Made by a program: the position numbers and the translations under genes. 8,640 bases of DNA from Candidatus Cloacimonas sp. 4484_275 (lineage in GTDB: Bacteria; Cloacimonadota; Cloacimonadia; Cloacimonadales; TCS61). Within the stretch, counting starts at the first letter, position 1. Every line of letters begins with the position of its first letter. The DNA is taken from NCBI GenBank assembly GCA_002085205.1, contig NATF01000097.1, positions 1-8,640 on the forward strand, written 5' to 3'. The notes below the pieces were generated by a model. That model was given only the letters and a program-made list of their open reading frames with translations, ran no database searches and was not told the origin of the DNA. Positions 1-6,879 of this stretch are shown piece by piece.

Positions 1-3
1 AAA

Positions 4-1068
4 ATGACAGATTACAAAAAAGCCGGCGTTGATATAAAAGTCGGTGATGAAGCTTCCCGAATTGCGTATAAATATGCAAAATCCACTTTTCTCTCGCGCA
101 GAGGAATGATTGGCAAAGCGGTTATCAAAGATAATGCTTTTGCCGGTTTGATTGATCTCGGTAATTTTTATCTGGTTCAATGTGATGACGGCGTGGGAAC
201 AAAAATCGAAATAGCGGAAAAAATCGGAAAATTCGACACTCTCGGTTATGATCTCTTGGCAATGGTTGCCGACGACGCCGTTTGTCTCGGTGCGGAGACA
301 ATTTCCGTTTCCAACACAATCGATACGAACAAAGTTGATGTTCACATAATCGAAGAAATGATGAAAGGATTGGCGAAAGCCTGCATCGAACAGAAAGTTA
401 TCATTCCCGGCGGAGAAATTGCCGAAATCGGCAAAAGCGTGAACGGCAATATTTGGAATGCAACGGCAATCGGAATCTTGGAAAAAGACAAGATTATCGA
501 TGGAAAAAATATTGAAAAAGGCGATAAAATTATTGCTTTGAGAGAAAAAGGTTTCCGTTCGAACGGTTTTTCCCTCGTCAGATACATTCTGGAAAACGAA
601 TTGGGAAAAGATGCGTATAAAATGAAATCGCCTTTCGGGAAAAGTTGGGGAGAAATGCTGTTAAAACCTTCCGTGATTTATTCTTCCGCGCTACTGAAAA
701 TTTTGGGAAGATTCGGAGAAAATCGCAAAATTGAAATCAAAGGAATTTCTCATATCACGGGCGGCGGAATTGCCGGAAATTTCCGCAGAATTCTCAAAGA
801 TAAAAAGCTCGGAGCTGTTTTTTATGATGTTTTCGAACCTTCGGAAATGGTGAAAGAAATTCAAAAAATGGGAAATGTTGCGGAATCGGAAGCCTACAAA
901 ACCTGGAATATGGGAAACGGAATGATGTTGGTTGTTACGCCTGAAAATGCAGAGAAAATTTTAGAATCTTTGGATATCGAAGCAAAGATTGTCGGAGAAA
1001 TAACGGATTCCGGAATTATCGAAATCGAAACGAAAGGAATTAAACCGCAGGTTTTGAAATATAAATGA
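4..1068 (+). CDS. purM: Phosphoribosylformylglycinamidine cyclo-ligase (AIR synthetase)
   Basis: This enzyme converts FGAM plus ATP to aminoimidazole ribonucleotide in cytosolic de novo purine synthesis. The 354-residue product is close to the family's usual ~345. The N-terminus YKKAGVDI (4-11) is typical of PurM and supports the ATG at position 4; its ribosome-binding site lies outside the window. Visible motifs in order are DDGVGTK (61-67), DLLAMVADD (83-91), PGGEIAEIG (135-143, where the family usually has GGETAEM), GFRSNGFSLVR (183-193), HITGGGIAGN (250-259) and WNMGNGMMLVV (301-311). Both the N-terminal ATP-binding AIRS domain and the C-terminal AIRS_C domain are present without gaps. 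It is the only pathway gene in the window with no visible lesion. purL follows after 224 bases of repeat-rich DNA. The identification is secure. Confidence 0.97.
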   Translation: MTDYKKAGVDIKVGDEASRIAYKYAKSTFLSRRGMIGKAVIKDNAFAGLIDLGNFYLVQCDDGVGTKIEIAEKIGKFDTLGYDLLAMVADDAVCLGAETISVSNTIDTNKVDVHIIEEMMKGLAKACIEQKVIIPGGEIAEIGKSVNGNIWNATAIGILEKDKIIDGKNIEKGDKIIALREKGFRSNGFSLVRYILENELGKDAYKMKSPFGKSWGEMLLKPSVIYSSALLKILGRFGENRKIEIKGISHITGGGIAGNFRRILKDKKLGAVFYDVFEPSEMVKEIQKMGNVAESEAYKTWNMGNGMMLVVTPENAEKILESLDIEAKIVGEITDSGIIEIETKGIKPQVLKYK

Positions 1069-1122
1069 AAGAAAAAAATATAAAAGGGGCTTTTTCAAAA
1101 TGATTTTCTCCGTGCGTTCTTG

Positions 1123-1180
1123 GGTTAATTTTTGTTTGTTGCTAAAAATATTCGTGAGAATTCGTGTTAATTCGTGGTTT
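1123..1180 (+). repeat. AATTCGTG-type intergenic repeat, copy 1
   Basis: This copy reads GGTTAATTTTTG, then TTTGTTGCTAAAAATA, then a module made of AATTCGTG words that ends in TTCGTGGTTT. Copy 2 at 1207-1274 repeats the same order of words, with an extra TTCGTTTTG and an extra AA. Copy 1 is followed by CCAAAGAGCC rather than by a ribosome-binding site, so it does not lead directly into a gene. Confidence 0.8.
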
Positions 1181-1206
1181 TCCAAAGAGCCAAAGAACTT
1201 TTTTTT

Positions 1207-1274
1207 GGTTAATTTTTGTTCGTTTTGTTCGTTGCTAAAAATAATTCGTGAGAATTCGTGTTAATTCGTGGTTT
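1207..1274 (+). repeat. AATTCGTG-type intergenic repeat, copy 2 (leader of purL)
   Basis: This second copy of the repeat at 1123-1180 contains TTCGTTTTGTTCGTTGC and ends in AATTCGTGGTTT. It runs straight into CAATAAAAAGGGAAAAAT and the purL start codon. Copy 3 in front of purQ shares the same end and the same following AAAAAGG stretch, so the similarity extends into the ribosome-binding site. The function is unknown. Confidence 0.8.
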
Positions 1275-1292
1275 CAATAAAAAGGGAAAAAT

Positions 1293-2918
1293 ATGAAAAA
1301 TCAGATTCAAATTGTTTTCAAGGAAAATATCAGAGATGTTCGGGGCGAGAAAATTGAAAAAGACGCTCTTTCTTTTCTGAACATCAAAACCGGAAAAATC
1401 AAGACCGGAAAAATTTTCAATGTTACTTATCCGTTAACGGAAAAGGAGATAGAAATTTTTGCCGATTTCGGTCTGAAAGATGAAATAATTCATGATGTTT
1501 ACATCAATTCTTTTTATGCAAATCCTTTCTATAAATCGTTTATTCTTGTAGCCAAACTTCCCGGCGTTACGGACGACGAAGGTTTTTCCGCTCAAAAAAC
1601 TCTTGTCGATATTCTCAACTTAAAGTTGGACACAAGCAGGCAACACATTTATACGGAAGAAATCTATTTCATCGAAAACGAACTTGAGCGAAACGAATTG
1701 AGGAAGCTTGCGGAAAATCTGCTCGGAAACAAACTTATTCATCATTTCGAATACGGAAAATTCCGCGGAGAGGTAAGTTATCTTCCGCAAGTAAGAATCG
1801 ATTCCGAGACAACCGTGGAAACTATTGATTTGAATGTTTCCGATGCCGAATTGATGCGGATTTCCAAGGAAAGACTTTTATCTTTGAATTTGAAAGAGAT
1901 GAAAGCGATTCGATCATATTTTTCAGATGAGAAGGTAATTGCAAATCGGCTAAAAAATAATCTTCCCGCAAAACCGACTGATTGTGAATTGGAAGTGCTG
2001 GCGCAAACTTGGAGCGAACATTGCAAACACAAGGAATTTGCCGCTACGATAAAATATAAAAATTGGGAAACCGGCGAGGAAGAAACAATTGATTCTCTCT
2101 TTAAAACTTTTATTAAAAATTCCACGGAAATAATCCGCAATCGGCTGGAAAAAAGCGGGAATAATTGGTTGCTTAAAGTTTTCAGCGACAACGCCGGCGT
2201 CGTAAAAATAGACGAAAATTCTGTTTTTGTTTGGAAGGTGGAAACGCACAATTCTCCGTCCGCCATCGATCCTTACGGCGGCGCAATCACCGGAATTTTG
2301 GGAAACAACCGCGATCCGTTGGGAACCGGAATCGGCGGCGGAAAACTACTTTTTAACACAAATGTTCTTTGTTTCGGTCCGCCGAATTATGACAAAAAAT
2401 TGCTTCCCGGACAACTGCATCCCCGTCGAATCTTTGAAGGTGTTCGACACGGAATTGAAGACGGCGGCAACAAATCGGGAATTCCGACCGTAAACGGAAG
2501 CATAATTTTTGATGAACGATATTCGGGAAAGCCGCTTGTGTTCTGCGGAACCGGTGGAGTGATGCCTCTGAAAATCGCCGGCAGAAATTCCTGGGAAAAG
2601 AAAATAGACGACGGAGATTTGATTATTATGGCGGGCGGAAGAGTGGGAAAAGACGGAATTCACGGAGCCACTTTTTCTTCCGCTGAAATTGACGAACATT
2701 CTCCCCAATCGGCAGTGCAAATCGGAAGTCCGATAACACAAAAATTGCTTTCCGATTTTATGTGGGAAGCCGTGCAAAAGGGTTTGATAAAATGTTCAAC
2801 CGATAACGGAGCGGGCGGATTGTCCTCTTCAATCGGTGAATTGGCGGAAATCAGCGGCGGCGCAATTGTCAATTTGGAAAAAGTGCCGTTGAAATATCCG
2901 AATCTGAAACCACAATGA
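1293..2918 (+). CDS. purL: FGAM synthase PurL, N-terminal part (gene interrupted)
   Basis: PurL makes FGAM from FGAR, ATP and ammonia delivered by its glutaminase. Residues ~1-160 read as two PurS-like modules; the second includes LNLKLDTSRQHIYTEEIY (108-125). They are followed by QTWSEHCKHKEF (238-249), ETHNSPSAIDPYGGAITG (317-334), SGIPTVNG (395-402), GGRVGKDGIHGATFSS (448-463) and STDNGAGGLSSSIGE (502-516). The ATG at 1293 has AAAGGG six bases upstream. The protein runs to VPLKYPNLKP (531-540), then Q and TGA. In relatives, a segment with an SESQERM motif follows this point. The next frame resumes with EKVAFLEMDFLHNG at 2917, so the intervening segment (my estimate is 55-75 residues) is missing and the frame is changed. 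This fragment alone would lack the second FGAM-synthase half and should not be active. Confidence 0.93.
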   Translation: MKNQIQIVFKENIRDVRGEKIEKDALSFLNIKTGKIKTGKIFNVTYPLTEKEIEIFADFGLKDEIIHDVYINSFYANPFYKSFILVAKLPGVTDDEGFSAQKTLVDILNLKLDTSRQHIYTEEIYFIENELERNELRKLAENLLGNKLIHHFEYGKFRGEVSYLPQVRIDSETTVETIDLNVSDAELMRISKERLLSLNLKEMKAIRSYFSDEKVIANRLKNNLPAKPTDCELEVLAQTWSEHCKHKEFAATIKYKNWETGEEETIDSLFKTFIKNSTEIIRNRLEKSGNNWLLKVFSDNAGVVKIDENSVFVWKVETHNSPSAIDPYGGAITGILGNNRDPLGTGIGGGKLLFNTNVLCFGPPNYDKKLLPGQLHPRRIFEGVRHGIEDGGNKSGIPTVNGSIIFDERYSGKPLVFCGTGGVMPLKIAGRNSWEKKIDDGDLIIMAGGRVGKDGIHGATFSSAEIDEHSPQSAVQIGSPITQKLLSDFMWEAVQKGLIKCSTDNGAGGLSSSIGELAEISGGAIVNLEKVPLKYPNLKPQ

Positions 2919-4128
2919 AAAAGTCGCTTTTCTGGAAATGGATTTTCTGCATAACGGCGTTCCCAAAAAATATATGGAAGCGGAGTGGAAAAAACCGCGA
3001 CTTTCCGAGCCTGAACTTCCCAAAAACCTTGATTATAACGAAATTCTTTTGAGATTGATGGGAAGCTATAACATTTGTTCGCGCGAAAGTGTGATCCGTC
3101 AATATGACCACGAAGTTAAAGGAAAAACCATCATCAAACCTTTGATGGGAAAGAAGGGAAATTCTCCGCAGGATGCCGCCGTGATGAGACTTAATTTCGA
3201 CGGCTTTGAAGGAATTGCGGTTTCCAACGGGATTTGTCCTAAATACGGCGACATCGACGCTTATGAAATGAGCGCCGGCGCTTTTGACGAGGCAGTCCGA
3301 CAAATTATTTCCGTTGGCGGAAAATTGCCCGACATTCGCTCAAACTCAAACGGATTTTGGACGGTAAACGATAATTTCTGTGTTCCCGATTCCGCTTTTG
3401 ATCCCGAAAATAATCCCGATGGAAAGCAGAAGCTGGCAAAACTTGTACAGATGAACAAAGCGCTTTTCGATATGTCCGTTTTTTTCAATATTCCCATGAC
3501 TTCCGGAAAAGACAGCATGAAAAACGATTTCAAAGCGGGAAAAGTAAAAATTTCCGTTCCGCCGACAATTCTGTATTCGATGGTTGCCAAAATCGAAGAT
3601 GTGCGAAAAACCGTTACGAGTAACTTCAAAGCGGAAGGGGACTTAATTTATCTTTTGGGAAAAACTTACGACGAACTCGGTGCTTCCGACTTTTACAAAC
3701 TTTTCGGTGAACTCGGGGCAAATGTTCCCAAAGTGCGAAAAGAAAAGGCAAAACAGCTTTATGAAAAAATGGCAATCGCAAACGAACTGAATCTTATTGA
3801 ATCCTGTCACGATCTTTCCGACGGCGGAATGGCTGTTGCCGTTTGCGAATGTGCTATCGGAACGGAATTCGGAGCAGAGCTTGATATTTCCGATTTTGAG
3901 GGTTTAAGTTTGAATGCGATTCTCTTTTCCGAATCTCATTCGCGTTTTGTTGCCAGCATCAAGCCGGAAAGCGAAGAAAAATTTGAGGAATTGTTCGGTG
4001 ATAATTGCAAACTTATCGGGAAAGTGATTTCCGAAAAAAAATTGAAAATAAAATTTTATGGAAATGAAGTGATAAATCTGGAAATGAAAGTATTGGAAAA
4101 TGCTTGGAACGAAGGATTGAATAATTGA
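2917..4128 (+). pseudogene. purL: FGAM synthase PurL, C-terminal part (frame shifted from the 5' part)
   Basis: This is the continuation of purL in another frame. Homology begins around 2911-2917 with EKVAFLEMDFLHNGVPK. Then come YDHEVKGKTIIKPL, the SGKDSM motif (3502-3519), CHDLSDGGMAVAV (from 3805) and FSESHSRF (3925-3948), the motif equivalent to the one missing from the first half. The frame stays open for ~400 codons to TGA at 4126-4128. An internal ATG at 2938 lacks a convincing ribosome-binding site, so I do not think this is a separate subunit gene. There is no fused glutaminase domain after the last AIRS_C region, which agrees with the separate purQ downstream. With the lost segment restored, the protein would be about 1000 residues. 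The family assignment is firm; whether the break is real or a consensus error cannot be decided here. Confidence 0.92.
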
Positions 4129-4136
4129 ATATTCGG

Positions 4137-4279
4137 TATCGAGGAACTCGTAAAAAGTCATTTCAGGTTTGAAACTGTCATCTTGAGCGTAGTCGAAAGA
4201 TAAAACAAACTAAGCGGTTACAAAATTCTTCGACTCCGCTCAGAATGACAACAATCTTCTTTTTACGAGTGCCTCAATA
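4137..4279. repeat. Nested inverted-repeat element (MITE-like or REP-like)
   Basis: The outer arms are GAGGAACTCGTAAAAAG (4141-4157) and CTTTTTACGAGTGCCTC (4259-4275), which match at 16 of 17 positions as an inverted repeat. Weaker pairing extends to 4137 and 4279. The inner arms at 4177-4200 and 4226-4249 pair at 19 of 24 positions; the right arm contains GACTCCGCTCAGAATGAC. The inner spacer is 25 bases. AATATT occurs just outside both ends (4128-4133 and 4276-4281), but this is AT-rich DNA and it may be chance. No reading frame lies inside. It could be a non-autonomous mobile element, a dispersed REP-type repeat, or a transcript hairpin after purL. The symmetry is seen directly; the class is inferred. 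Confidence 0.7.
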
Positions 4280-4330
4280 TTTTAAAATTGAGAATTAAAA
4301 TTAAAAATTGAAACGAACTCATTTCGTTTA

Positions 4331-4411
4331 TTCGTTTTGTTCGTTTTGTTAGTATTGTTCGTTGCAAAATTTTAGTGTTAGTTAGTGTTAATTCGTGTTA
4401 ATTCGTGGTTT
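4331..4411 (+). repeat. AATTCGTG-type intergenic repeat, copy 3 (leader of purQ)
   Basis: This copy begins with TTCGTTTTGTTCGTTTTG, continues through GTTCGTTGCAAAATTTTAG, and ends in two exact 10-base copies of GTTAATTCGT (4387-4396 and 4397-4406) followed by GGTTT. It is related to the purL leader copy at 1207-1274 in word order and ending. The next bases, CAAAAAGGAAAATTT, are the ribosome-binding site and spacer of purQ. Confidence 0.8.
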
Positions 4412-4426
4412 CAAAAAGGAAAATTT

Positions 4427-4603
4427 ATGGAAAAAGTAAAAGCGTTGATTATAACCGGTTTCGGTATAAACTGTGAAGAAGAAATGGCTGCTGCTTACAA
4501 ATTGGCGGGAGCGGAAGCGGAAATCGTGCATTTGAATGATATTTTTTCCGAAAAAAAATCGAAAATGATTCTGCGAAATTTGAAGACAGATGGATTTATG
4601 TGA
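4427..4603 (+). CDS. purQ: FGAM synthase glutaminase subunit PurQ, N-terminal part (gene interrupted)
   Basis: PurQ hydrolyses glutamine and feeds ammonia to PurL. The start is ATG 4427, with AAAGGA at 4415-4420 six bases upstream; the longer frame back to GTG 4385 would run through the repeat and is unlikely. Residues 1-46 are typical PurQ: KALIITGFGINCEEEMAAA (5-23), then LAGAEAEIVHLND (26-38), then SEKKSK (41-46). After that the frame gives unrelated residues and stops at TGA 4601-4603. The other frame already carries PurQ homology from 4564 (NDSAKFEDRW), so the junction lies near 4555-4566. The missing middle, by my estimate 80-100 residues, would contain the LPGGFSYGD region and the GICNGFQ nucleophile cysteine. 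The cysteine in GINCEEE is the N-terminal conserved one, not the nucleophile. Confidence 0.88.
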   Translation: MEKVKALIITGFGINCEEEMAAAYKLAGAEAEIVHLNDIFSEKKSKMILRNLKTDGFM

Positions 4604-4998
4604 AAGTGAATGAAAACAGCAAATCTCCTTTCTTGAAAGGAATTGAGACGCTTTTTCTTCCTGTTCGACACGGAGAAGGCAAACTTATAATTAAAAATGA
4701 AAAAATCAAAAAATCAATAATCGGGAAAAATTTGAATTGCCTGACATATTGCGATGAAAACGGTAACGAAACGGATAAATATCCGCAAAACCCAAACGGT
4801 TCGGAATTGAACTGCGCCGCTTTGACCGATGAAACCGGACAAATTTTCGGAATGATGCCGCATCCCGAAGCGTTTCTTTCTTTGTATAATCATCCTAATT
4901 GGACACAAATGAAACGCAAAAATCCGCATATTTCGGAAGAGGGGGAAGGACTCGAGATTTTTAAGAATATTGTGGAATATATTCATCGCAAAAAATGA
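4564..4998 (+). pseudogene. purQ: PurQ glutaminase, C-terminal part (frame shifted)
   Basis: This is the second part of PurQ. It begins NDSAKFEDRWIYVKV, then SPFLKGIETLFLPVRHGEGK, NGSELNCAALTDETG and MMPHPEAF. The last of these holds the histidine-glutamate pair of the class I glutaminase triad. It ends NIVEYIHRKK with TGA at 4996-4998. There are 144 codons without a stop, and the conserved positions are intact, so the sequence has not drifted. The GTG at 4600 is a conserved internal valine codon, not a start. Together the two parts make only ~190 residues, too short for PurQ. Without the nucleophile segment the product could not hydrolyse glutamine. Confidence 0.88.
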
Positions 4999-5020
4999 TT
5001 TATAATTGGAGACAAGAATT

Positions 5021-5049
5021 TTGACAATATTTTCTGAAAATTTTAATTC
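5021..5049 (+). promoter_or_regulatory. Possible promoter before the aminotransferase gene
   Basis: TTGACA at 5021-5026 is a perfect sigma-70 -35 word. Seventeen bases later comes TAATTC (5044-5049), a weak match to a -10 box. The position, about 130 bases before ATG 5182, is possible but long. The support is the -35 word only. Confidence 0.22.
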
Positions 5050-5089
5050 GCTTCCAATGATAGATTGTTTATTGAAGGGGAAAGACGAG

Positions 5090-5132
5090 AATTTTACGCA
5101 AATGGAGTTAACTAATAAAATGGCGTAAAATT
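5090..5132. promoter_or_regulatory. Inverted repeat AATTTTACGC / GCGTAAAATT
   Basis: A perfect 10-base inverted repeat (5090-5099 and 5123-5132) is separated by 23 bases. Related words follow at 5137-5147 (GTCGTTAAATT) and 5151-5161 (GTCGTAAAATT). It could be an operator or a hairpin in the 5' leader of the aminotransferase transcript. The rest of the 4999-5181 gap shows only a possible promoter and the ribosome-binding site AAGGA at 5171-5175. Confidence 0.35.
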
Positions 5133-5181
5133 TGGGTCGTTAAATTGCGAGTCGTAAAATTATGACTAAAAAGGAAATATT

Positions 5182-6441
5182 ATGAAAACATTGAATTTAA
5201 TCAAAAATTTGGAATGGCTTCGTTCCGATATTATCGGACGCAACAAAATGTTCAAAACTCCCTTCGGAGAAAAACCGCTTGTTTATGCGGATTATACCGC
5301 CAGCGGCAGATGTCTTTATTCTATTGAAAATTATATGTTGCACATCATGCAATATTATGCCAACACACACACGGAAGATGATTTTACCGGAAAAACGATG
5401 ACCTCGCTTCTGCACGAATCGGAAAAAATTATTAAAAAAATCGTAAATGCGGGAGAGCATGGAAAGATTATTTTCACGGAATCGGGAACGACCGGCGGAA
5501 TCACCAGATTACAACAAATTCTCGGCGTTTATATTCCGCCGGCGACCAAAAAAAGAATTGATGATTTTCTTAGAAGTTGCACGGTTCGTTATCCGCAAAA
5601 TACAAAATGCAATCGGGAACTTTTCGATTATATCGAGGATCACAAACCAATTGTATTTGTCGGACCTTATGAGCATCATTCCAACGAAATTATGTGGAGA
5701 AGAACTTTATGCGAGGTCGTTGAAATTCCGCTCGATAAAAATGGAGAAATAGATTTGGCGGAACTCGAAAAAACGGTTTCCGATGAAAAATATAAAAACC
5801 GTCAGAAAATCGGTTCTTTTTCCGCCGCTTCCAATGTAACCGGTTTGAAAACACCGGTTTATGAAGTTGCTCGCATTTTGCACAAGTATAACGCAATCGC
5901 TTGTTTCGATTTTGCGGCTTGCGCTCCTTATGTGGAAATTGACATGAACAAGGACGAGGAAAGCTATTTTGATGCCATATTTCTTTCGCCGCACAAATTT
6001 TTGGGCGGACCGGGAACTGCCGGAGTTTTAATCTTCAATGAAAAAATTTACCCGAAAGATTTGTCTCCGACTATTGCAGCCGGGGGAACGGTCGATTATG
6101 TTTCCATAAAAAGAGAAAAGTATGTGGATGACATAGAAACGAGAGAAAAACCCGGAACTCCGGCAATTTTACAAGATATTAAAATCTCATTGGCTTTTCA
6201 GATAAAAGAGAAAGTCGGAGTAAAAAATATTGAAAAGATAGAACATTTTTTCCTGAAAAAATTCTACGAACGATTTCTCAATAACGAGAATATTTTGTTT
6301 TATGGTCCCACAGCAATAGATAAGAAAATCGGAATCATTCCGTTCAATGTCAGACACAAAGATCGAATTTTACATCCGAAATTCGTGACCAAACTGCTGA
6401 ACGATTTATTTGGTATTCAGACCCGCGCCGGTTGTTCCTAA
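5182..6441 (+). CDS. Class V PLP-dependent aminotransferase / cysteine-desulfurase-like enzyme (ends early)
   Basis: This is a fold-type I PLP enzyme related to SufS/NifS. The start ATG 5182 has AAGGA six bases upstream. Visible motifs are VYADYTASG (34-42), HTEDDFTG (63-70), FTESGTTGGI (98-107), GPYEHHSNEIMWR (161-173), AASNVTGLKTP (215-225), CFDFAACAPYVEID (241-254, Asp243 facing the pyridine ring) and SPHKFLGGPGTAGVL (269-283, with Lys272 the PLP Schiff-base lysine). It also has REKPGTPAI (321-329), and its last residues are GIQTRAGCS (411-419) before TAA 6439-6441. In relatives RAGCS is followed by a CAGPYGH-type stretch. Here the same frame resumes after the stop with YSGLKPGWVRFN, so a short segment (my estimate is 25-35 residues) is missing and a stop sits at the join. 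The substrate is unknown: cysteine desulfurase or another beta-lyase activity is possible. Its place among pur genes does not reveal a role. Confidence 0.88.
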   Translation: MKTLNLIKNLEWLRSDIIGRNKMFKTPFGEKPLVYADYTASGRCLYSIENYMLHIMQYYANTHTEDDFTGKTMTSLLHESEKIIKKIVNAGEHGKIIFTESGTTGGITRLQQILGVYIPPATKKRIDDFLRSCTVRYPQNTKCNRELFDYIEDHKPIVFVGPYEHHSNEIMWRRTLCEVVEIPLDKNGEIDLAELEKTVSDEKYKNRQKIGSFSAASNVTGLKTPVYEVARILHKYNAIACFDFAACAPYVEIDMNKDEESYFDAIFLSPHKFLGGPGTAGVLIFNEKIYPKDLSPTIAAGGTVDYVSIKREKYVDDIETREKPGTPAILQDIKISLAFQIKEKVGVKNIEKIEHFFLKKFYERFLNNENILFYGPTAIDKKIGIIPFNVRHKDRILHPKFVTKLLNDLFGIQTRAGCS

Positions 6442-6864
6442 TATTCCGGATTAAAACCCGGTTGGGTAAGATTTAATCTTCATTATGCGCTTTCCTTCGA
6501 CGAATTTGAATATATCTGCGATTCCTTAGATTTTATCGTTAAAAGCGGTCACCTTTTCTTACCGTTTTACGAATTCGATTTCAAAACGGGCGATTGGTAT
6601 CATATGACGCAGAAACAAGTTTCCATGCCGATAACTTTAGATTTGGAGGATGTTCTGAAAAAGGAAAAATTCAAAATGAAACAACCGAATAATTTGAAAG
6701 AAATTTTTGAAAAGAATCTGCTTGAAGCGGAAAAACTTGCGGAAAGTCTTCAAGAACCTCAAGATTTCGGCAAATTTGAGGAAAATCTCGAAAAATTAAT
6801 GTTCTTTTATGTGATGAATTTTAAAGGCAAAAAAGCAATAAATAGTCAAAGTGCTTGTCTTTAA
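6442..6864 (+). pseudogene. Aminotransferase C-terminal part after the stop codon
   Basis: Directly after the TAA, and in the same frame, the sequence reads YSGLKPGWVRFNLHYALS, then FEYICDSLDFIV, then LLFLPFYEFDFKTGDWY-like residues (GHLFLPFYEFD followed by KTGDWYH). This is the usual C-terminal small-domain strand and helix pattern of the same family. It is followed by ~85 charged residues (KKEKFKMKQP to KAINSQSACL) that look helical and end at TAA 6862-6864. ATG 6604 opens a shorter frame inside this region but has no ribosome-binding site and is not a real start. With the missing piece restored, the whole enzyme would be about 590 residues. Confidence 0.85.
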
Positions 6865-6879
6865 AAAAGGCGGTTTTCT

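Larger units (their letters stand above)
1069..1292. other. purM-purL intergenic region, repeat-filled
   Basis: No gene is visible in these 224 bases. The first ~50 bases are A-rich and contain a weak AAAAG-GGG-CTTTT hairpin followed by T residues (about 1080-1095), which could be a poor terminator. The rest is two copies of a leader-type repeat (listed separately) and the AAAGGG ribosome-binding site of purL at 1281-1286. I see no clear sigma-70 promoter. Confidence 0.5.
4129..4426. other. purL-purQ intergenic region, repeats only
   Basis: There is no gene in these 298 bases. They hold a nested inverted-repeat element (about 4137-4279), an AT-rich stretch with AATTAAAATTAAAAATTG (about 4293-4310), and a third copy of the AATTCGTG repeat leading to the purQ ribosome-binding site. 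I cannot pick out a confident promoter. Confidence 0.6.

Noticed and set aside
1080..1095. Rho-independent terminator after purM
   Set aside because: The possible stem is only five A-T-rich pairs with a three-base loop, too weak to list as a terminator.
1386..1415. 15-base tandem similarity in purL encoding KTGKI twice
   Set aside because: PurS-like modules normally have a K-x-x-K-V/I strand pattern at this place, so the repetition looks natural and is not an exact duplication.
1778..2266. 162-codon open frame on the minus strand within purL
   Set aside because: It lies wholly inside a strongly conserved coding region on the other strand and shows no recognisable motif; it is a shadow frame.
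2869..3303. 144-codon minus-strand frame across the purL break
   Set aside because: It overlaps conserved PurL codons on the plus strand on both sides and has no family features.
2938..4128. ATG 2938 as the start of an independent second PurL subunit
   Set aside because: The start lies within a conserved MDFLHNG block, has no good ribosome-binding site, and homology continues upstream in the same frame to about 2911.
6439..6441. Recoded TAA or selenocysteine-like readthrough in the aminotransferase
   Set aside because: Selenocysteine uses TGA, not TAA, and conserved residues expected after RAGCS are missing, so readthrough would not give a complete enzyme.
6604..6864. Separate 86-residue gene after the aminotransferase
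   Set aside because: It is in the same frame as the upstream enzyme, and homology to the enzyme's C-terminus begins well before its ATG.
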